Part shown: positions 27,882 to 38,389 of the stretch, piece by piece | Layout of the letters: each line of letters opens with the position of its first letter | How positions within the stretch are numbered: position 1 is the stretch's first letter | Assembly (NCBI RefSeq): GCF_030068605.1 | Contig: NZ_JASJOU010000006.1 | Span: forward strand, 1 to 64,000 | DNA: 64,000 bases | Direction: 5' to 3' | Origin: Xanthocytophaga agilis | GTDB taxonomy: Bacteria > Bacteroidota > Bacteroidia > Cytophagales > 172606-1 | The notes under the pieces: model-generated | What the model was told of the DNA's origin: nothing | Seen by the model: only the letters and a program-made list of their open reading frames with translations | Database searches by the model: none | Made by a program: the position numbers and the translations under genes

Positions 27882-29231
27882 ATGTTAGAATCTCTTTCCA
27901 CAAACAATAATATGATCTACGATCACTAAATATGCTTATTATAGATATGCATTAAACAGAAAATAGAGTTGGCTGAGTCAGAACAGGTAAATTCTATCTG
28001 GCAAAATATAGGACATGTTGGTATCAGGAGAAGCATAGAACAGAAAAATCGATCTTTGAAATCGGCTTAAAGTACCTATTCCATTCTCAAAAAAGACCAA
28101 ACTTATCATGTAGCTTACCCAAAATCTATCCAATAATACCTCTACCAACTGTGCCAAAAATAGAAGATAGATTACCTAGGAAATCGACATAAGTCTATCA
28201 TCCTTTATTCAACTACTCCCCCACCCTACTATATTCAACCTTATACGCTCTTCTGTCCTATACATTTTTTAATTCTAAGAGCTTTAAGAAAAAGCCACTT
28301 ATTAAAATAGAAAGGCACAGGTCTGAGCATTTGCAGAAGTGTCTGTCCAATACTTCGCTATATACTTGTTAGGAGATAGAGCTTTTCTTTCCTATAAATC
28401 CAAGCCATCCCTCCTAAAATGAACACTCATCATTATCTCTAAAGAAATCCATTTCACTCCCCTCTCCTTTCGCATACTTTTTCTCTATGTCCTCCAGGAA
28501 GAACTCCTATCTTTTATTCTCCTAGAAGGATCACAATTACACTATCTTCCAGTCTTCCTAATAGGAACTTGATACCCAAGCCTTAGCGTGGCAGACTAAT
28601 GCGTGACATACGTGACAAGACCGACAGCCTTTTCGAGTGGCGATAATTATTTCTCACAGAAACCAAAGATGGCTCTATTTGTCACAAGGTTCTTTCAGAA
28701 GGACACTAAATGAAAGAACAATGATCCTTTCAGGAAGATAGAAAGAAAGCGTATGCAGGAGGAAAAAAGAAAATGGGTTCCTTTCTTTAAAAAGATATAC
28801 TTCTAAATGAAGAATTTCCTGGGGTCTCCGTTAAATTACAATATTAAACAGACGCCTTTTGCACAACATTCAAGTGGATATCTTCAAGCAAATACTCTCC
28901 TCTCCATCAACATATCCCATTTCCCAAAAAAGCAGAATAAAATAAGTCGTACGTTCCGGAACAACTACATAAAGTTTCCTAATTTACAGAAGAGCAAGTA
29001 ATAGAATGTTCAGCAAGTGCGCCATCATATATCTAAGGATGTACAATCCTGCAGTAGATATTGTCAATTTAGGCACGGTACAGAAAATCATTTGTGCCTT
29101 TTGCCGGAATAATGTCAAAAGGCTTCATATTCCATTTGTATAAAATCCATATCAAACACACATTCTTATTTTTTAAGCCTTCTATTTACTAACTTTAGAG
29201 CCATAAACATAAGAATCTCAACACTATCTCC
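27882..29231. other. 1.35-kb gene-free region
   Basis: No ORF with any family resemblance was found on either strand; the 64-codon frame at 28807 is judged random. The plus strand is strikingly rich in C over G (28441-28500: 20 C, 5 G), as expected of a lagging-strand side left of an origin. No RNA gene or terminator was recognised inside it. Confidence 0.6.
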
Positions 29232-30116
29232 ATGTCTGAAAATTTGAAAGGTTGCCCAGTATGCAACGCATTGGTATTTAAACATTTTATAGCTTGCAAA
29301 GATTATACAGTTAGTAAACAAGAGTTTCAGATTTTAAGGTGTGAAAGTTGTGGTTTTAAGTTCACAAACCCTCGTCCTGCAGCCCATGAAATTGGAGCAT
29401 TTTATCAGTCAGAAGACTATATATCACACAGCAATACAAATAAGGGGTTAATTAATAAGGTCTATCAGCTAGTCAGAAATTATACGCTTAAGAATAAATT
29501 AAAGCTAATAGATAAACTCCATACCAAAGGCACATTATTAGATATAGGATGTGGTACAGGTACATTTTTGCAAACATGTAATTCAGCAGGGTGGCAAGTG
29601 AAAGGAACAGAGCCAGACAGCAATGCACGGACGATTGCGAGCTCAAATAATCAAATAATGATTGAACCAGATTTCTTAACAGCTTATCCGGATGAACAAT
29701 TTGATATTATTACTATGTGGCATGTATTGGAACATGTGCATTTATTAAGCGAGACGTTAGATAAACTACGCAGGAACCTTTCTTCAGATGGCAAACTGAT
29801 AATAGCCGTTCCTAATTCGGACTCATATGATGCTAGCTATTATAACCAATATTGGGCTGCGTATGACGTACCGAGACATTTATATCATTTCTCACCAAAA
29901 ACACTTACGCAATTAATAGAGAAGTTTGGCTTTAAAATTGCGGAAATAAAGCCAATGTATTTTGATGCTTTTTATATTTCCATGTTGAGTACAAAATATA
30001 GAGACGGAAAAATAAACTATATAGAAGCGTTATCTAAGGGATTAAAATCAAATTCCTGGGCAAAAAATAATAATAACAACTACTCCAGTTTGATCTATAT
30101 ATTCGAAAAAGTATAG
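29232..30116 (+). CDS. Class I SAM-dependent methyltransferase with N-terminal zinc ribbon
   Basis: 294 residues. C8, C11, C37 and C40 form an N-terminal zinc ribbon; the Rossmann methyltransferase core follows, with SAM motif LLDIGCGTGTFL (~106-117) and the acidic post-II motif in FDIITMWHVLEHV. Proteins of this layout usually act on sugars or polysaccharide precursors, but the substrate is not known here. It is followed 94 bp later by a lipoprotein gene on the same strand. Confidence 0.88.
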   Translation: MSENLKGCPVCNALVFKHFIACKDYTVSKQEFQILRCESCGFKFTNPRPAAHEIGAFYQSEDYISHSNTNKGLINKVYQLVRNYTLKNKLKLIDKLHTKGTLLDIGCGTGTFLQTCNSAGWQVKGTEPDSNARTIASSNNQIMIEPDFLTAYPDEQFDIITMWHVLEHVHLLSETLDKLRRNLSSDGKLIIAVPNSDSYDASYYNQYWAAYDVPRHLYHFSPKTLTQLIEKFGFKIAEIKPMYFDAFYISMLSTKYRDGKINYIEALSKGLKSNSWAKNNNNNYSSLIYIFEKV

Positions 30117-30210
30117 AAACGGTATTACGAATACACAATATTCCTTTACAGAAATACCCAACAAAGTATAGTAAATAATTACCTGAAAGTATTATCCAGA
30201 TCCAAGAAAG

Positions 30211-31941
30211 ATGAAAGTGTTAATGCAACTACAAGTGAATACAAACCTACATACAACTTCAGGGGTCCAACCCTCAGCAAGTATAACAGATACAAAAGCA
30301 CAACATTTTTCTATCATCTTTACTTGTTTAATCTTGATTTTCATTCCGTTTCTCTTTACTCAATGTGCATTGCAAGGAGCACCTAGCGGTGGCCCCAAAG
30401 ATACACTTGCACCAAAATTGGTGAAGGTTATACCCGAGGACAAGAGTCGCAATTATAAAGGAAAGGTTGTAGTCTTTACTTTTGATGAATATATCCAGGT
30501 AGAAAATCTTCAGCAGGAACTAATTGTAACACCTAATGTAGGAACGGAATATGAATACAAAGCCAATAAAAATGGTCTTGTTCTGACATTTAATAAACCT
30601 TTTGATAAACCCAACACTACTTATACTATTAATTTACGAAATGCGATCAAAGACGTTACTGAAAAAAATATAGCGAAAGATGCAAAGGTTGTATTTAGTA
30701 CAGGCTCAGGGCTGGATACATTATCGGTAGAAGGAATCATAAGAGACCTGGAAACAGGACAACCAGTAGAAAATGCAGTAGTTTCACTCTATAGGACAGA
30801 TGACACACTGGATATTGTAAAGGATAAACCTTACTATTTCACAAAAACAGATAAGAAAGGTTATTATCGTCTGGAGAATATACACGAGGACAATTATAAA
30901 ATGTATGCATTAAATGAAAAAGACAATAATCAACGCTATAATCAGGAGAAAGAGAAAATAGGTTTCCTTCCAAAAACGTTACAAATAGCTGATAGTAGTA
31001 AAATAAACTTAGATATTAAAGTAAGTGTAGTAGATGAAAACCCTCCTAAAATAAGCAGCAAATCAGCACAAAGTGATCTTTATAAAATAGAAATGAATGA
31101 AGGATTAATTAATGCAGAAATCCGGATGGATGATTCTAGCAAAAAAATAGCCTACATAATAGATGCAAAGGCGCCAAAAACAATCTACCTATATAATACG
31201 ATACAAGTTTATGATAGTCTCTCCATACAAGTGATAGCACAAGACTCTGCCCAAAACATCGCTCAGATACCTGTAAAAATTAAGTTTGATCAATTAGACG
31301 AAAAACAGCTAAAACGTAAAACTAAATTTCCTTTTGAAGTATCAACGCAACCTAGCAACAGTGAGCCAGTTCTGAAGGATTTTCAATATGTTATTGCCTT
31401 TTCTAAGCCTGTTATGAAATATGATCTTTCTAAAATAAAGGTACTTGCAGATACCCTCACTCCTATTCCACTTGATATCACGAAAGATTTTCAATGGAAT
31501 AACTCATATACTCGATTAACTCTGAATAAGAAAATCGAAGTAAAGACAGGCGTACGGTTTGAAGCTCCCAAAGAAACCTTCTTTAGTGTTGAAAATGATA
31601 CTGCAAAAGCAATTAAAACAGATCATAGCATAAAAGATCCTGAGAAATATGGTACCATGAGTGGAATAGTGAATACAAAAGAAAAATACTTTATAGTCCA
31701 GCTTGTAGACAATAGTGGTAAAGTAGTAGCAGAATCAAGAAATCAACGTAATTATATGTTTCGCTACCTTTCAGCCGGAGATTACAATTTAAGAGTAGTA
31801 ATTGATCAGAATAATAATGGTAAATGGGATCCGGCGAGTTTTAAAGATCGTAGAATAGCAGAGGATATAATTTACAAACCTGAGAAAATAAAACTCAAAG
31901 AAAACTGGGAATTGACAGACCAAAATATATCCACGCTTTAG
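30211..31941 (+). CDS. Ig-like domain lipoprotein of the Bacteroidota
   Basis: 576 residues. A hydrophobic segment (IIFTCLILIFIPFLFTQC) ends in a lipobox with C52, followed by the conserved start GAPSGGPKDTLAPKL. A bacterial Ig-like domain (about 65-165) is followed by a carboxypeptidase-regulatory-like beta-sandwich (about 175-245) and more beta-rich sequence. This family is widespread in Bacteroidota outer membranes without known function. The ATG used gives an unusually long 33-residue leader before the hydrophobic core; the true start may be a non-ATG codon nearer it. Confidence 0.85.
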   Translation: MKVLMQLQVNTNLHTTSGVQPSASITDTKAQHFSIIFTCLILIFIPFLFTQCALQGAPSGGPKDTLAPKLVKVIPEDKSRNYKGKVVVFTFDEYIQVENLQQELIVTPNVGTEYEYKANKNGLVLTFNKPFDKPNTTYTINLRNAIKDVTEKNIAKDAKVVFSTGSGLDTLSVEGIIRDLETGQPVENAVVSLYRTDDTLDIVKDKPYYFTKTDKKGYYRLENIHEDNYKMYALNEKDNNQRYNQEKEKIGFLPKTLQIADSSKINLDIKVSVVDENPPKISSKSAQSDLYKIEMNEGLINAEIRMDDSSKKIAYIIDAKAPKTIYLYNTIQVYDSLSIQVIAQDSAQNIAQIPVKIKFDQLDEKQLKRKTKFPFEVSTQPSNSEPVLKDFQYVIAFSKPVMKYDLSKIKVLADTLTPIPLDITKDFQWNNSYTRLTLNKKIEVKTGVRFEAPKETFFSVENDTAKAIKTDHSIKDPEKYGTMSGIVNTKEKYFIVQLVDNSGKVVAESRNQRNYMFRYLSAGDYNLRVVIDQNNNGKWDPASFKDRRIAEDIIYKPEKIKLKENWELTDQNISTL

Positions 31942-31974
31942 TCTTAAATTAACGTCAGTTCTGTTTTAGAAAAA

Positions 31975-32042
31975 AATAAAGGATTGAGAAAGATAGTCTG
32001 CTATTGTCCAGAGGTAAAACATTATCAACTCAATCCTTTATT
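31975..32042 (-). terminator. Inverted repeat, probable minus-strand terminator
   Basis: Perfect 14-bp arms (31975-31988 and 32029-32042) enclose 40 nt. On the minus strand the hairpin is followed by a run of T, on the plus strand it is not. It may therefore end a transcript entering from the right, out of the gene-free region, although it could also serve the lipoprotein gene just upstream. Confidence 0.45.
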
Positions 32043-32938
32043 CAAGCTCAGGTAATCTCAATAGATTAATAGATCTTTAGTGAATCAGGTAATGTTCTGT
32101 CAAAGCGATACTTCCAGCAAATGAAATCCTCCCCGGCCAATACTCAGTCTGGAGCTATTCTGCTCCTGTACTATCCTAGTTATCTTGAATATCTTTAAAC
32201 TACGAGCCTACTTGATATCTAACCATATTCATATAAAGCCATTTTGATCCCTCAAAGAAAGAAGCTTTATCTTTAGCTCTACCATCACACAATAACGCAG
32301 ATAATTCTCACAATAGATCACTAATCTGACTTTATAAACTAAGGAATGTGATTTGTGAGTCAAATCAAAAACAAATCATCCAATACAATCTAACTACCAA
32401 ATCATAGCTGTATTTGAAAAGAAAGTTGTGATTGAAATAGTTAATAGTTTGCTCTCTTCTATCTATGATCTGGAATATACTCTTATTTGAAAGGGATGAA
32501 CTATACTGGTAAATCTAGTATACAACTTATGTATCAATTTTGAAAAAACAATTTATATCTAACTAAACAGATCCTAAACCGCTGGTACGTTTACGAATCT
32601 CTCCTGCCCTTTCTACCAAGTGATCTATTAGCAGTTGTGTTAAGTGACAGTTAATAGGTTGTATCAGGAATATAGAATCAAATGATGAATCTATATTGAA
32701 AACACCCAAGAAGACAGACTCTAAACAGATTAAAGTTCAATGTATGTAAGCGGAAGTAAGAGTCTATGGAAAAGTAGTGAGACTACATACTTTTAACAAA
32801 TTGAAGAAATATTCTATTTCAATTCTGATCATAGACTTTGGGTTAAACTCAATTGATTTTGTAACATACATCATTTAGATTTATAAGGAGGCTTACCTAC
32901 TGAGTAACGTAACCTGAATTCACTGTGAACTTTATTCA

Positions 32939-33110
32939 TGCGTTTAGTTCACCATACACTGATGCCATTCGCATAGTTCTATGCAAGCAACAGTTTTGCG
33001 GTGAATTCCGATCAAAAAATATAATACCGTGAGTTATGCGCAAATGTAAAAGTGATCGGAATTATGTTCAAAATAAAAAGTTCTGTAAATAATAAGCAAC
33101 TTGTGCATGG
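32939..33110 (-). repeat. Dispersed intergenic repeat, copy 2
   Basis: Minus-strand copy of the element at 4255-4425: the identical 18-mer lies at 32996-33013, followed (reading leftward) by AACTATGCG (32970-32978) and TGAACTAAACGCA (32939-32951), with spacing within 2 nt of copy 1. Homology extends upstream through the TTTATTTTGA block. No coding capacity is evident. Confidence 0.7.
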
Positions 33111-35949
33111 ACTATTGAAATTGACTTACTTCTTCTGAAACAATTTTGCATATAGCTAAACACAAATAAGAAATCTGCGTTAAAGAAGATTCATATTTAC
33201 ATTTGGGATAACTTATATATCTGTAGAAAGTGCTTCGATTAATATCAAAGGCTTCAAAACGTAGATATTCGAGGGCTGTTGATAGCGGATCACCAAGTAC
33301 ATATTTTAGGAGGTCTACCGATTGCCTTTAAGAGCATGAGAAGGTAAATAGAATCTAATGTGGCGAAATTAATACTTTGTTTATATAGTACTTGTGTAAT
33401 CCCTCTTTCGCAGCACTACTCCAAAATCTAATATGCCCACAATTTCTAATTACCATTGAACCAGCCAAAGCCTAACCCCATCAAGTTTTGTTTTATAAGA
33501 CTAAAAGGATATGTTGGCTCAACTTAGCAATAAAGCAGGAGATAAACTGAGTATGCCTTCACTTCTTCTAGGCAAATTTAAAAGAGCATTCTACTATAAA
33601 CAACTTAGAGCACTCCATTTATAGCACATTGCCACTATAACCTAACTTCTTTCATTTCCTTTCATATAGTCATTTTAAAGACTGAATATGAATGCATGCT
33701 ATACAGCCCATGGGTCAAGAGTACATTAACATAGTATCAGAGAAATCACCAGGATACAATCTAATATGGTGAAAGGATCTAGCCATATTAAAGGTAAAAA
33801 ACCAGGCAAATAATCCATCTTCTGCCAAGATTCTTTTCAATTAGAAGATAGCTTTTTAGTCTATATAGGTATAAGTCCAGGTAAAAAATAATGGTAAAAA
33901 ACCATGAAAATAAAAATCATTTCTCTTTGAAAATCAGCAACTTATAAGTATTATTGAAGTACGATTTTAGATTTATCCGATAAAAAAACGCTACTTATAA
34001 AGGCTAAAAGATAATATGACAGATTATTATGGTAGTAAAACGATTCATTATGAGACAATAGAATCAACTAACAAAACAACATAGACTAAATACATTTATA
34101 CTCCTCATAAATAATTAAATAAATCTCTCAAAGAGAATACACATTTAATCTACAAAAAGTCAACAAGAATAGTTTTACTATTACCCTACTTCATAAATCA
34201 AGGGAAGCATATGGGATTTATAGCGTTGACGAGAAGATAACTTATAGGACATTAAAGGAAATATTAAAATGATCAATAGGAAATGGTGTATTTTCTTAAA
34301 GGCTTGTTATTGCCTAAATAAAATAAACTGTCAACTAACCAGCGAAGAATAGTTCTTTTCTTTAAAAAAGTATATATGATAAGAAGATGTGTATGTAAAA
34401 TTTAAAACTACTTCATACTTTATAAAGACAACAAAGATAGGCTTTATTGAAGTTCCTATAGAGTTGAATACAACTGTAGTGGCTTGGCCTATTCTTCAGC
34501 CAATAGCTTAGCATCATACTAAAATCTGCTTAATACCTGTCTTTAAAAGTATACGAAGCAGCTTCTATAAAATATCGAGCTGGCAATGTGAGTTTTTGAT
34601 GAATAAGAAACCCATATATATGGGTATAGTATATGGTTAGCAGTACTGTTAGTTATCAGAGTGTCTTTACAAAAACTGTTAATGTTAAACAGTATTTATT
34701 AATGCAACAAAACTATAGAACAAGACTTCGAAAGATTTCAAAGGCCAGTAATGGTTAAAGGATAGATAGTTTCACCTCTAGAAAGATCTCTCCTGGTGGA
34801 AAAAATGAAGTATTCAAACAATTATGTCACTAAGTATCAATCAATACTTGGAGCAGCAAATTTTGAAATCCTTTTACCTAAGATTAAAAAAGAATAGAGA
34901 GCAAATACAACAAAATGATATTGTAAAAAGAAAATAAGACAATCAATACACACCCACTTGCTGTTTTGTTTATGAACAGAGTGACCCATAACGCTTTTTC
35001 AGAGGTTGTGTAAATTTATTTTGAAGAACTGAGTAGCTGTTGTAATGAGCTAAGTATAAAAAATAGTAAGTCAGTCAAAATATAGACGTAGACATCAGTT
35101 GCGGTTAGAAAATGTATGAAGAACCAGCATATGTATTCTCAATTCTTATGGAGACTTCCTGCTATCTGAGTTTACAATGTATAAGATAGTTTAGATAGTA
35201 CCTGAAAGAAAATTATTGCAACCAGAATTATATCATGTTTAGTAGATCAATGAAGTTTAATATTCATCTAGGAGGCGAGCCAAATTTCAGGAGGCAGAAA
35301 AGGTTATATCTGATAAAGAAATTCATTAACATACTGAAGTGGCAAAAAGTAAGTGAACATAATTACTTTTTATTTTTTCCGAAATCAGCGGCCCTCAAAG
35401 TACTGTACTACCACAAGACGAGTATACAAAAGAAAATGCTCAACAACAGAAATATAGTTGAGATGTTTGCTTGAAATTCTTTATCAAAAGTTCCAAGTGG
35501 ACGCTGCTAGTATGTAATAAGATGTGAAGTTGTAAAATGATATTGTCCATAAAATGAAAATGTAAATAAGCCATTTGGCTCAGAAATTTCATTAGGATGG
35601 TTGGTGATATAAGTAGAGACTTCTAATCTTTGTGTGATAAATCATAATTGCAGAAACTAGAGTTTAAAAATTGATGAGGCGAGCTCACTAGAAATTAATT
35701 ACTCATTTCAATAAAGGTTCGCAAAACAAACACTTTATAACAAACGAACAAAACTGACATATTGACATATTTTAGGTAGATCTACTGATCTTACTCCCAA
35801 AGAAAATTTTGTTTCCTTAAAAAGGAACAAGAACGGCTATTCTATTGAATCAAGGCAACTTCCCACAAATTTTGTTTCCCAAATCCAACTTCAAATTCCA
35901 TTGACAAATCACCATTCCAAACTATATAACTAGAGCAATGAGATGGAGT

Positions 35950-36395
35950 GTTCTAATTTAAGGTCTATTTTTTCTTAGGAAAAAAATAAAACAATGTGGA
36001 TAACTCTGTGGATTAGTGGAAAACTCGAGTGGATAAAGACCCTCTTAATGTTTATCTAACGTTTATCCAGCGCGGATAACCCAGAGCCGATTATTCTATC
36101 CCTATACAAAAGTGGATAAACCCATACTTATCCACAATTTACCCCTATACTTATCCACACATGTGAACAACTTCTTATTCACATGTGAAAAATCAGGAAA
36201 ATGTGTATAACTTATGAAAAATACTGAGAATCTTGTGGAAAACTGTGGATAAATATGTGGATAACACCATACTTATCCACAAACTATCGACACTTGCAAA
36301 GGTATTCTATCCGGTTTTCCACTTTTCCACTTATCCACGGACTAATGGTAGTATTAGATTTTATTTAAAAAAAGAATTAATATTATATATAAGAA
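35950..36395. other. Chromosomal replication origin (oriC)
   Basis: Between 35995 and 36339 are six perfect DnaA boxes TTATCCACA: minus orientation at 35995, 36244 and 36256; plus at 36128, 36151 and 36273. TTATACACA occurs at 36202 (minus). One-mismatch boxes are at 36007, 36028, 36111, 36234 and 36331, and weaker ones at 36063 and 36071. An inverted ACATGTGAA/TTCACATGT pair lies at about 36160-36188. AT-rich tracts flank the cluster (35952-35990 and 36355-36395), either of which could be the unwinding element. mnmG is 8 kb away; dnaA is not adjacent. Confidence 0.9.
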
Positions 36396-36446
36396 AGAAA
36401 GGACTTGAACGGTTATATGAAAAGACACACACACACATTTGGAAAA

Positions 36447-38261
36447 ATGAAAAAACAAGTATTGCTGACACTGACATTTGCGGTATTGTCAGTATTGATG
36501 TGCTGGGGCCAGCAACAGGACATCAAGCTCGCGGATGAATATCTTCAACAGAATGACCCTGAAAAGGCAAGGGAGATTTATCGAAAGTTGATAAAAGAAG
36601 AAAAAGTGATTTCTGTTATACAACGAAAGTATGTTCAGACATTACAAAAATTGCAAGCATGGGATGAAGCTGAGAAGTTTTTAAAGAAGCAAGCAAAGTC
36701 AAGTTCAGAACATCCCATTTATAAAGCAGAGTTAGCCGTGATTCAGGATTTGCAAGGAAAAAAAGATGAGGCTCAGAAGAGTGTGAACCGGTTGATAGAC
36801 GATATTAAAAAGAACCCTCAGCAGATCCACCAGATCGCTCAATATTTGCTCGAGAATCAGCATCCCGACTGGACGGAGAAAATGTATCTAGAGGGCCGTA
36901 AAAGCAGCGGGAACCCTAGTGAGTATGCGTTTCAGTTGGCACATCTTTATAAAAATAGTGGAGAGACGGAAAAGATGCTTGATGAGTATGTCAGTATTGC
37001 AGCAGAAGCACATGATAATTTGGTTGTTGTACAAAATGCAATGCAGGATGATCTGGAGAAACCTGAAGATTTTGAAAAGCTTGAAAAGGTATTACTTGCA
37101 AAACTTCAAAAAGAACCTAATCAAATTGTTTATAATGACCTGCTTATTTGGTTTTATATGCAGCAAAAGGACTTTCATCGGGCATTTTTACAAGCAAGGG
37201 CTATTGATCGTAGGATGAAGATGGAAGGACAGCGATTGATGGAAATAGGGCAAATAAGTTTGCAGAACAAAGATTACAAAGCAGCAAGTGAAATATTTGA
37301 ATATTTAGTGAAGGAATATCCGCAAAGCAACAATTATCCTATGGCAAGACGGTATCTTGTAAATGCTAAAGAAGAACTAGTAAAAAATGCATATCCTGTG
37401 AATAAAGATGCAATACGTTCATTAATAGCAGATTATAAGATTTTGTTAAGTGAGTTAGGAAGGAGCCCTAAAACCATAGAAGCAATGAGAAGTACTGCTT
37501 TGTTATATGGATTTTACTTAAACGAAAAAGATACAGCAATAACTCTTCTTCAAGATGCTATTAAAATTGCTCGAGCGGATCAGCGATTTATCGATAAATG
37601 TAAATTAGATTTGGGGGATATTTATTTATTGAAAAGTGAGCCTTGGGAAGCAACACTAATTTATTCACAAGTTGAGAAAGATGAAAAAGATAGTCCTTTG
37701 GGATATGATGCTAAATTACGGAATGCGCGTTTGAATTATTTTAAGGGTGATTTTCAATTAGCTCAGGAACACCTTGATATATTGAAACTGGCAACATCAC
37801 GTGAGATAGCTAATGATGCTATGTCTTTAAGTATTCTCATACAAGATAATATTGGATTAGATAGTACAGGTGAGGCAATGCGTGAATACGCGAATATTGA
37901 ACTGTTATTATTTCAAAATAGAGATGAAGAAAGTTTAGAAAAACTTAATCAGATGATGACTAAATATGCTGGACATAGTCTGGCTGATGAAATTCTCTGG
38001 CAACAAGCTCAAATTTATATGAAAAGAGGTAATAGTGAAGCTGCCGTTGAGAAACTGCAGAAAATTGTGACAGAGTATGGCTATGATATTTTGAGTGATG
38101 ATGCCGATTTTCTAATAGCAAAGCTGAAAGAAGAAAAGCTTGGAAAGAAAGAAGAAGCTATGGAAATGTACAAAAACTTTTTAGTTAAGTATCCTGGAAG
38201 TATATATGTCGTTGAGGCCAGAAAGAGATATCGTAATCTAAGAGGTGATACTCCACAATAA
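36447..38261 (+). CDS. Tetratricopeptide-repeat protein, secreted
   Basis: A 604-residue protein with signal peptide MKKQVLLTLTFAVLSVLMCWG ending at about residue 21, so exported to the periplasm or outer membrane. At least ten TPR-like helix pairs run through the rest (for example AAVEKLQKIVTEYG and AMEMYKNFLVKYPGS at the end). ATG 36447 is chosen because it gives a clean signal peptide; an upstream ATG 36405 would put 14 polar residues before it. The gene begins about 110 bp right of the last DnaA box and is transcribed away from the origin. Confidence 0.88.
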   Translation: MKKQVLLTLTFAVLSVLMCWGQQQDIKLADEYLQQNDPEKAREIYRKLIKEEKVISVIQRKYVQTLQKLQAWDEAEKFLKKQAKSSSEHPIYKAELAVIQDLQGKKDEAQKSVNRLIDDIKKNPQQIHQIAQYLLENQHPDWTEKMYLEGRKSSGNPSEYAFQLAHLYKNSGETEKMLDEYVSIAAEAHDNLVVVQNAMQDDLEKPEDFEKLEKVLLAKLQKEPNQIVYNDLLIWFYMQQKDFHRAFLQARAIDRRMKMEGQRLMEIGQISLQNKDYKAASEIFEYLVKEYPQSNNYPMARRYLVNAKEELVKNAYPVNKDAIRSLIADYKILLSELGRSPKTIEAMRSTALLYGFYLNEKDTAITLLQDAIKIARADQRFIDKCKLDLGDIYLLKSEPWEATLIYSQVEKDEKDSPLGYDAKLRNARLNYFKGDFQLAQEHLDILKLATSREIANDAMSLSILIQDNIGLDSTGEAMREYANIELLLFQNRDEESLEKLNQMMTKYAGHSLADEILWQQAQIYMKRGNSEAAVEKLQKIVTEYGYDILSDDADFLIAKLKEEKLGKKEEAMEMYKNFLVKYPGSIYVVEARKRYRNLRGDTPQ

Positions 38262-38284
38262 AATATTCTTTCTTCTTTCCTAAT

Positions 38285-38310
38285 CGCAAGTCCAAAACTT
38301 GCGTTTTTTT
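38285..38310 (+). terminator. Rho-independent terminator
   Basis: Stem CGCAAGT/ACTTGCG followed by seven T, after the TPR gene. Confidence 0.85.
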
Positions 38311-38389
38311 GTTGGTATTAAATTATATTTGTATAAGCAGTTATAGCGATCTACTGACTGTAGATAAAAAATAAACAGATTTCCTTGTA

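Larger units (their letters stand above)
31942..35949. other. 4-kb gene-free region left of oriC
   Basis: No reading frame longer than 79 codons exists in this stretch, and none shows family resemblance. It holds copy 2 of a dispersed repeat (32939-33110), a 14-bp inverted repeat at its left end (31975-32042), a 16-bp palindrome ACCCATATATATGGGT (34610-34625), and a direct repeat AAATTTTGTTTCC (35804 and 35867). Hand counts of 60-bp samples go from C excess (32281-32340: 15 C, 4 G) to G excess (32641-32700: 12 G, 4 C), so the strand-composition switch lies here. Confidence 0.6.

Noticed and set aside
28807-29001. 64-codon frame between mnmG and the methyltransferase
   Set aside because: No resemblance to known families and amino-acid use typical of random AT-rich DNA.
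33270-33343. Short stretch translating to LLIADHQVHILGGL, faintly like the start of a response regulator
   Set aside because: Only about a dozen residues, no further receiver-domain sequence before or after; more likely chance.
35235-35474. 79-codon frame left of the origin
   Set aside because: The longest frame in the gene-free region, but compositionally random and without a family match.
36233-36538. 101-codon frame overlapping the DnaA boxes and the TPR gene start
   Set aside because: Runs across the DnaA-box cluster and is out of frame with the well-supported TPR gene.
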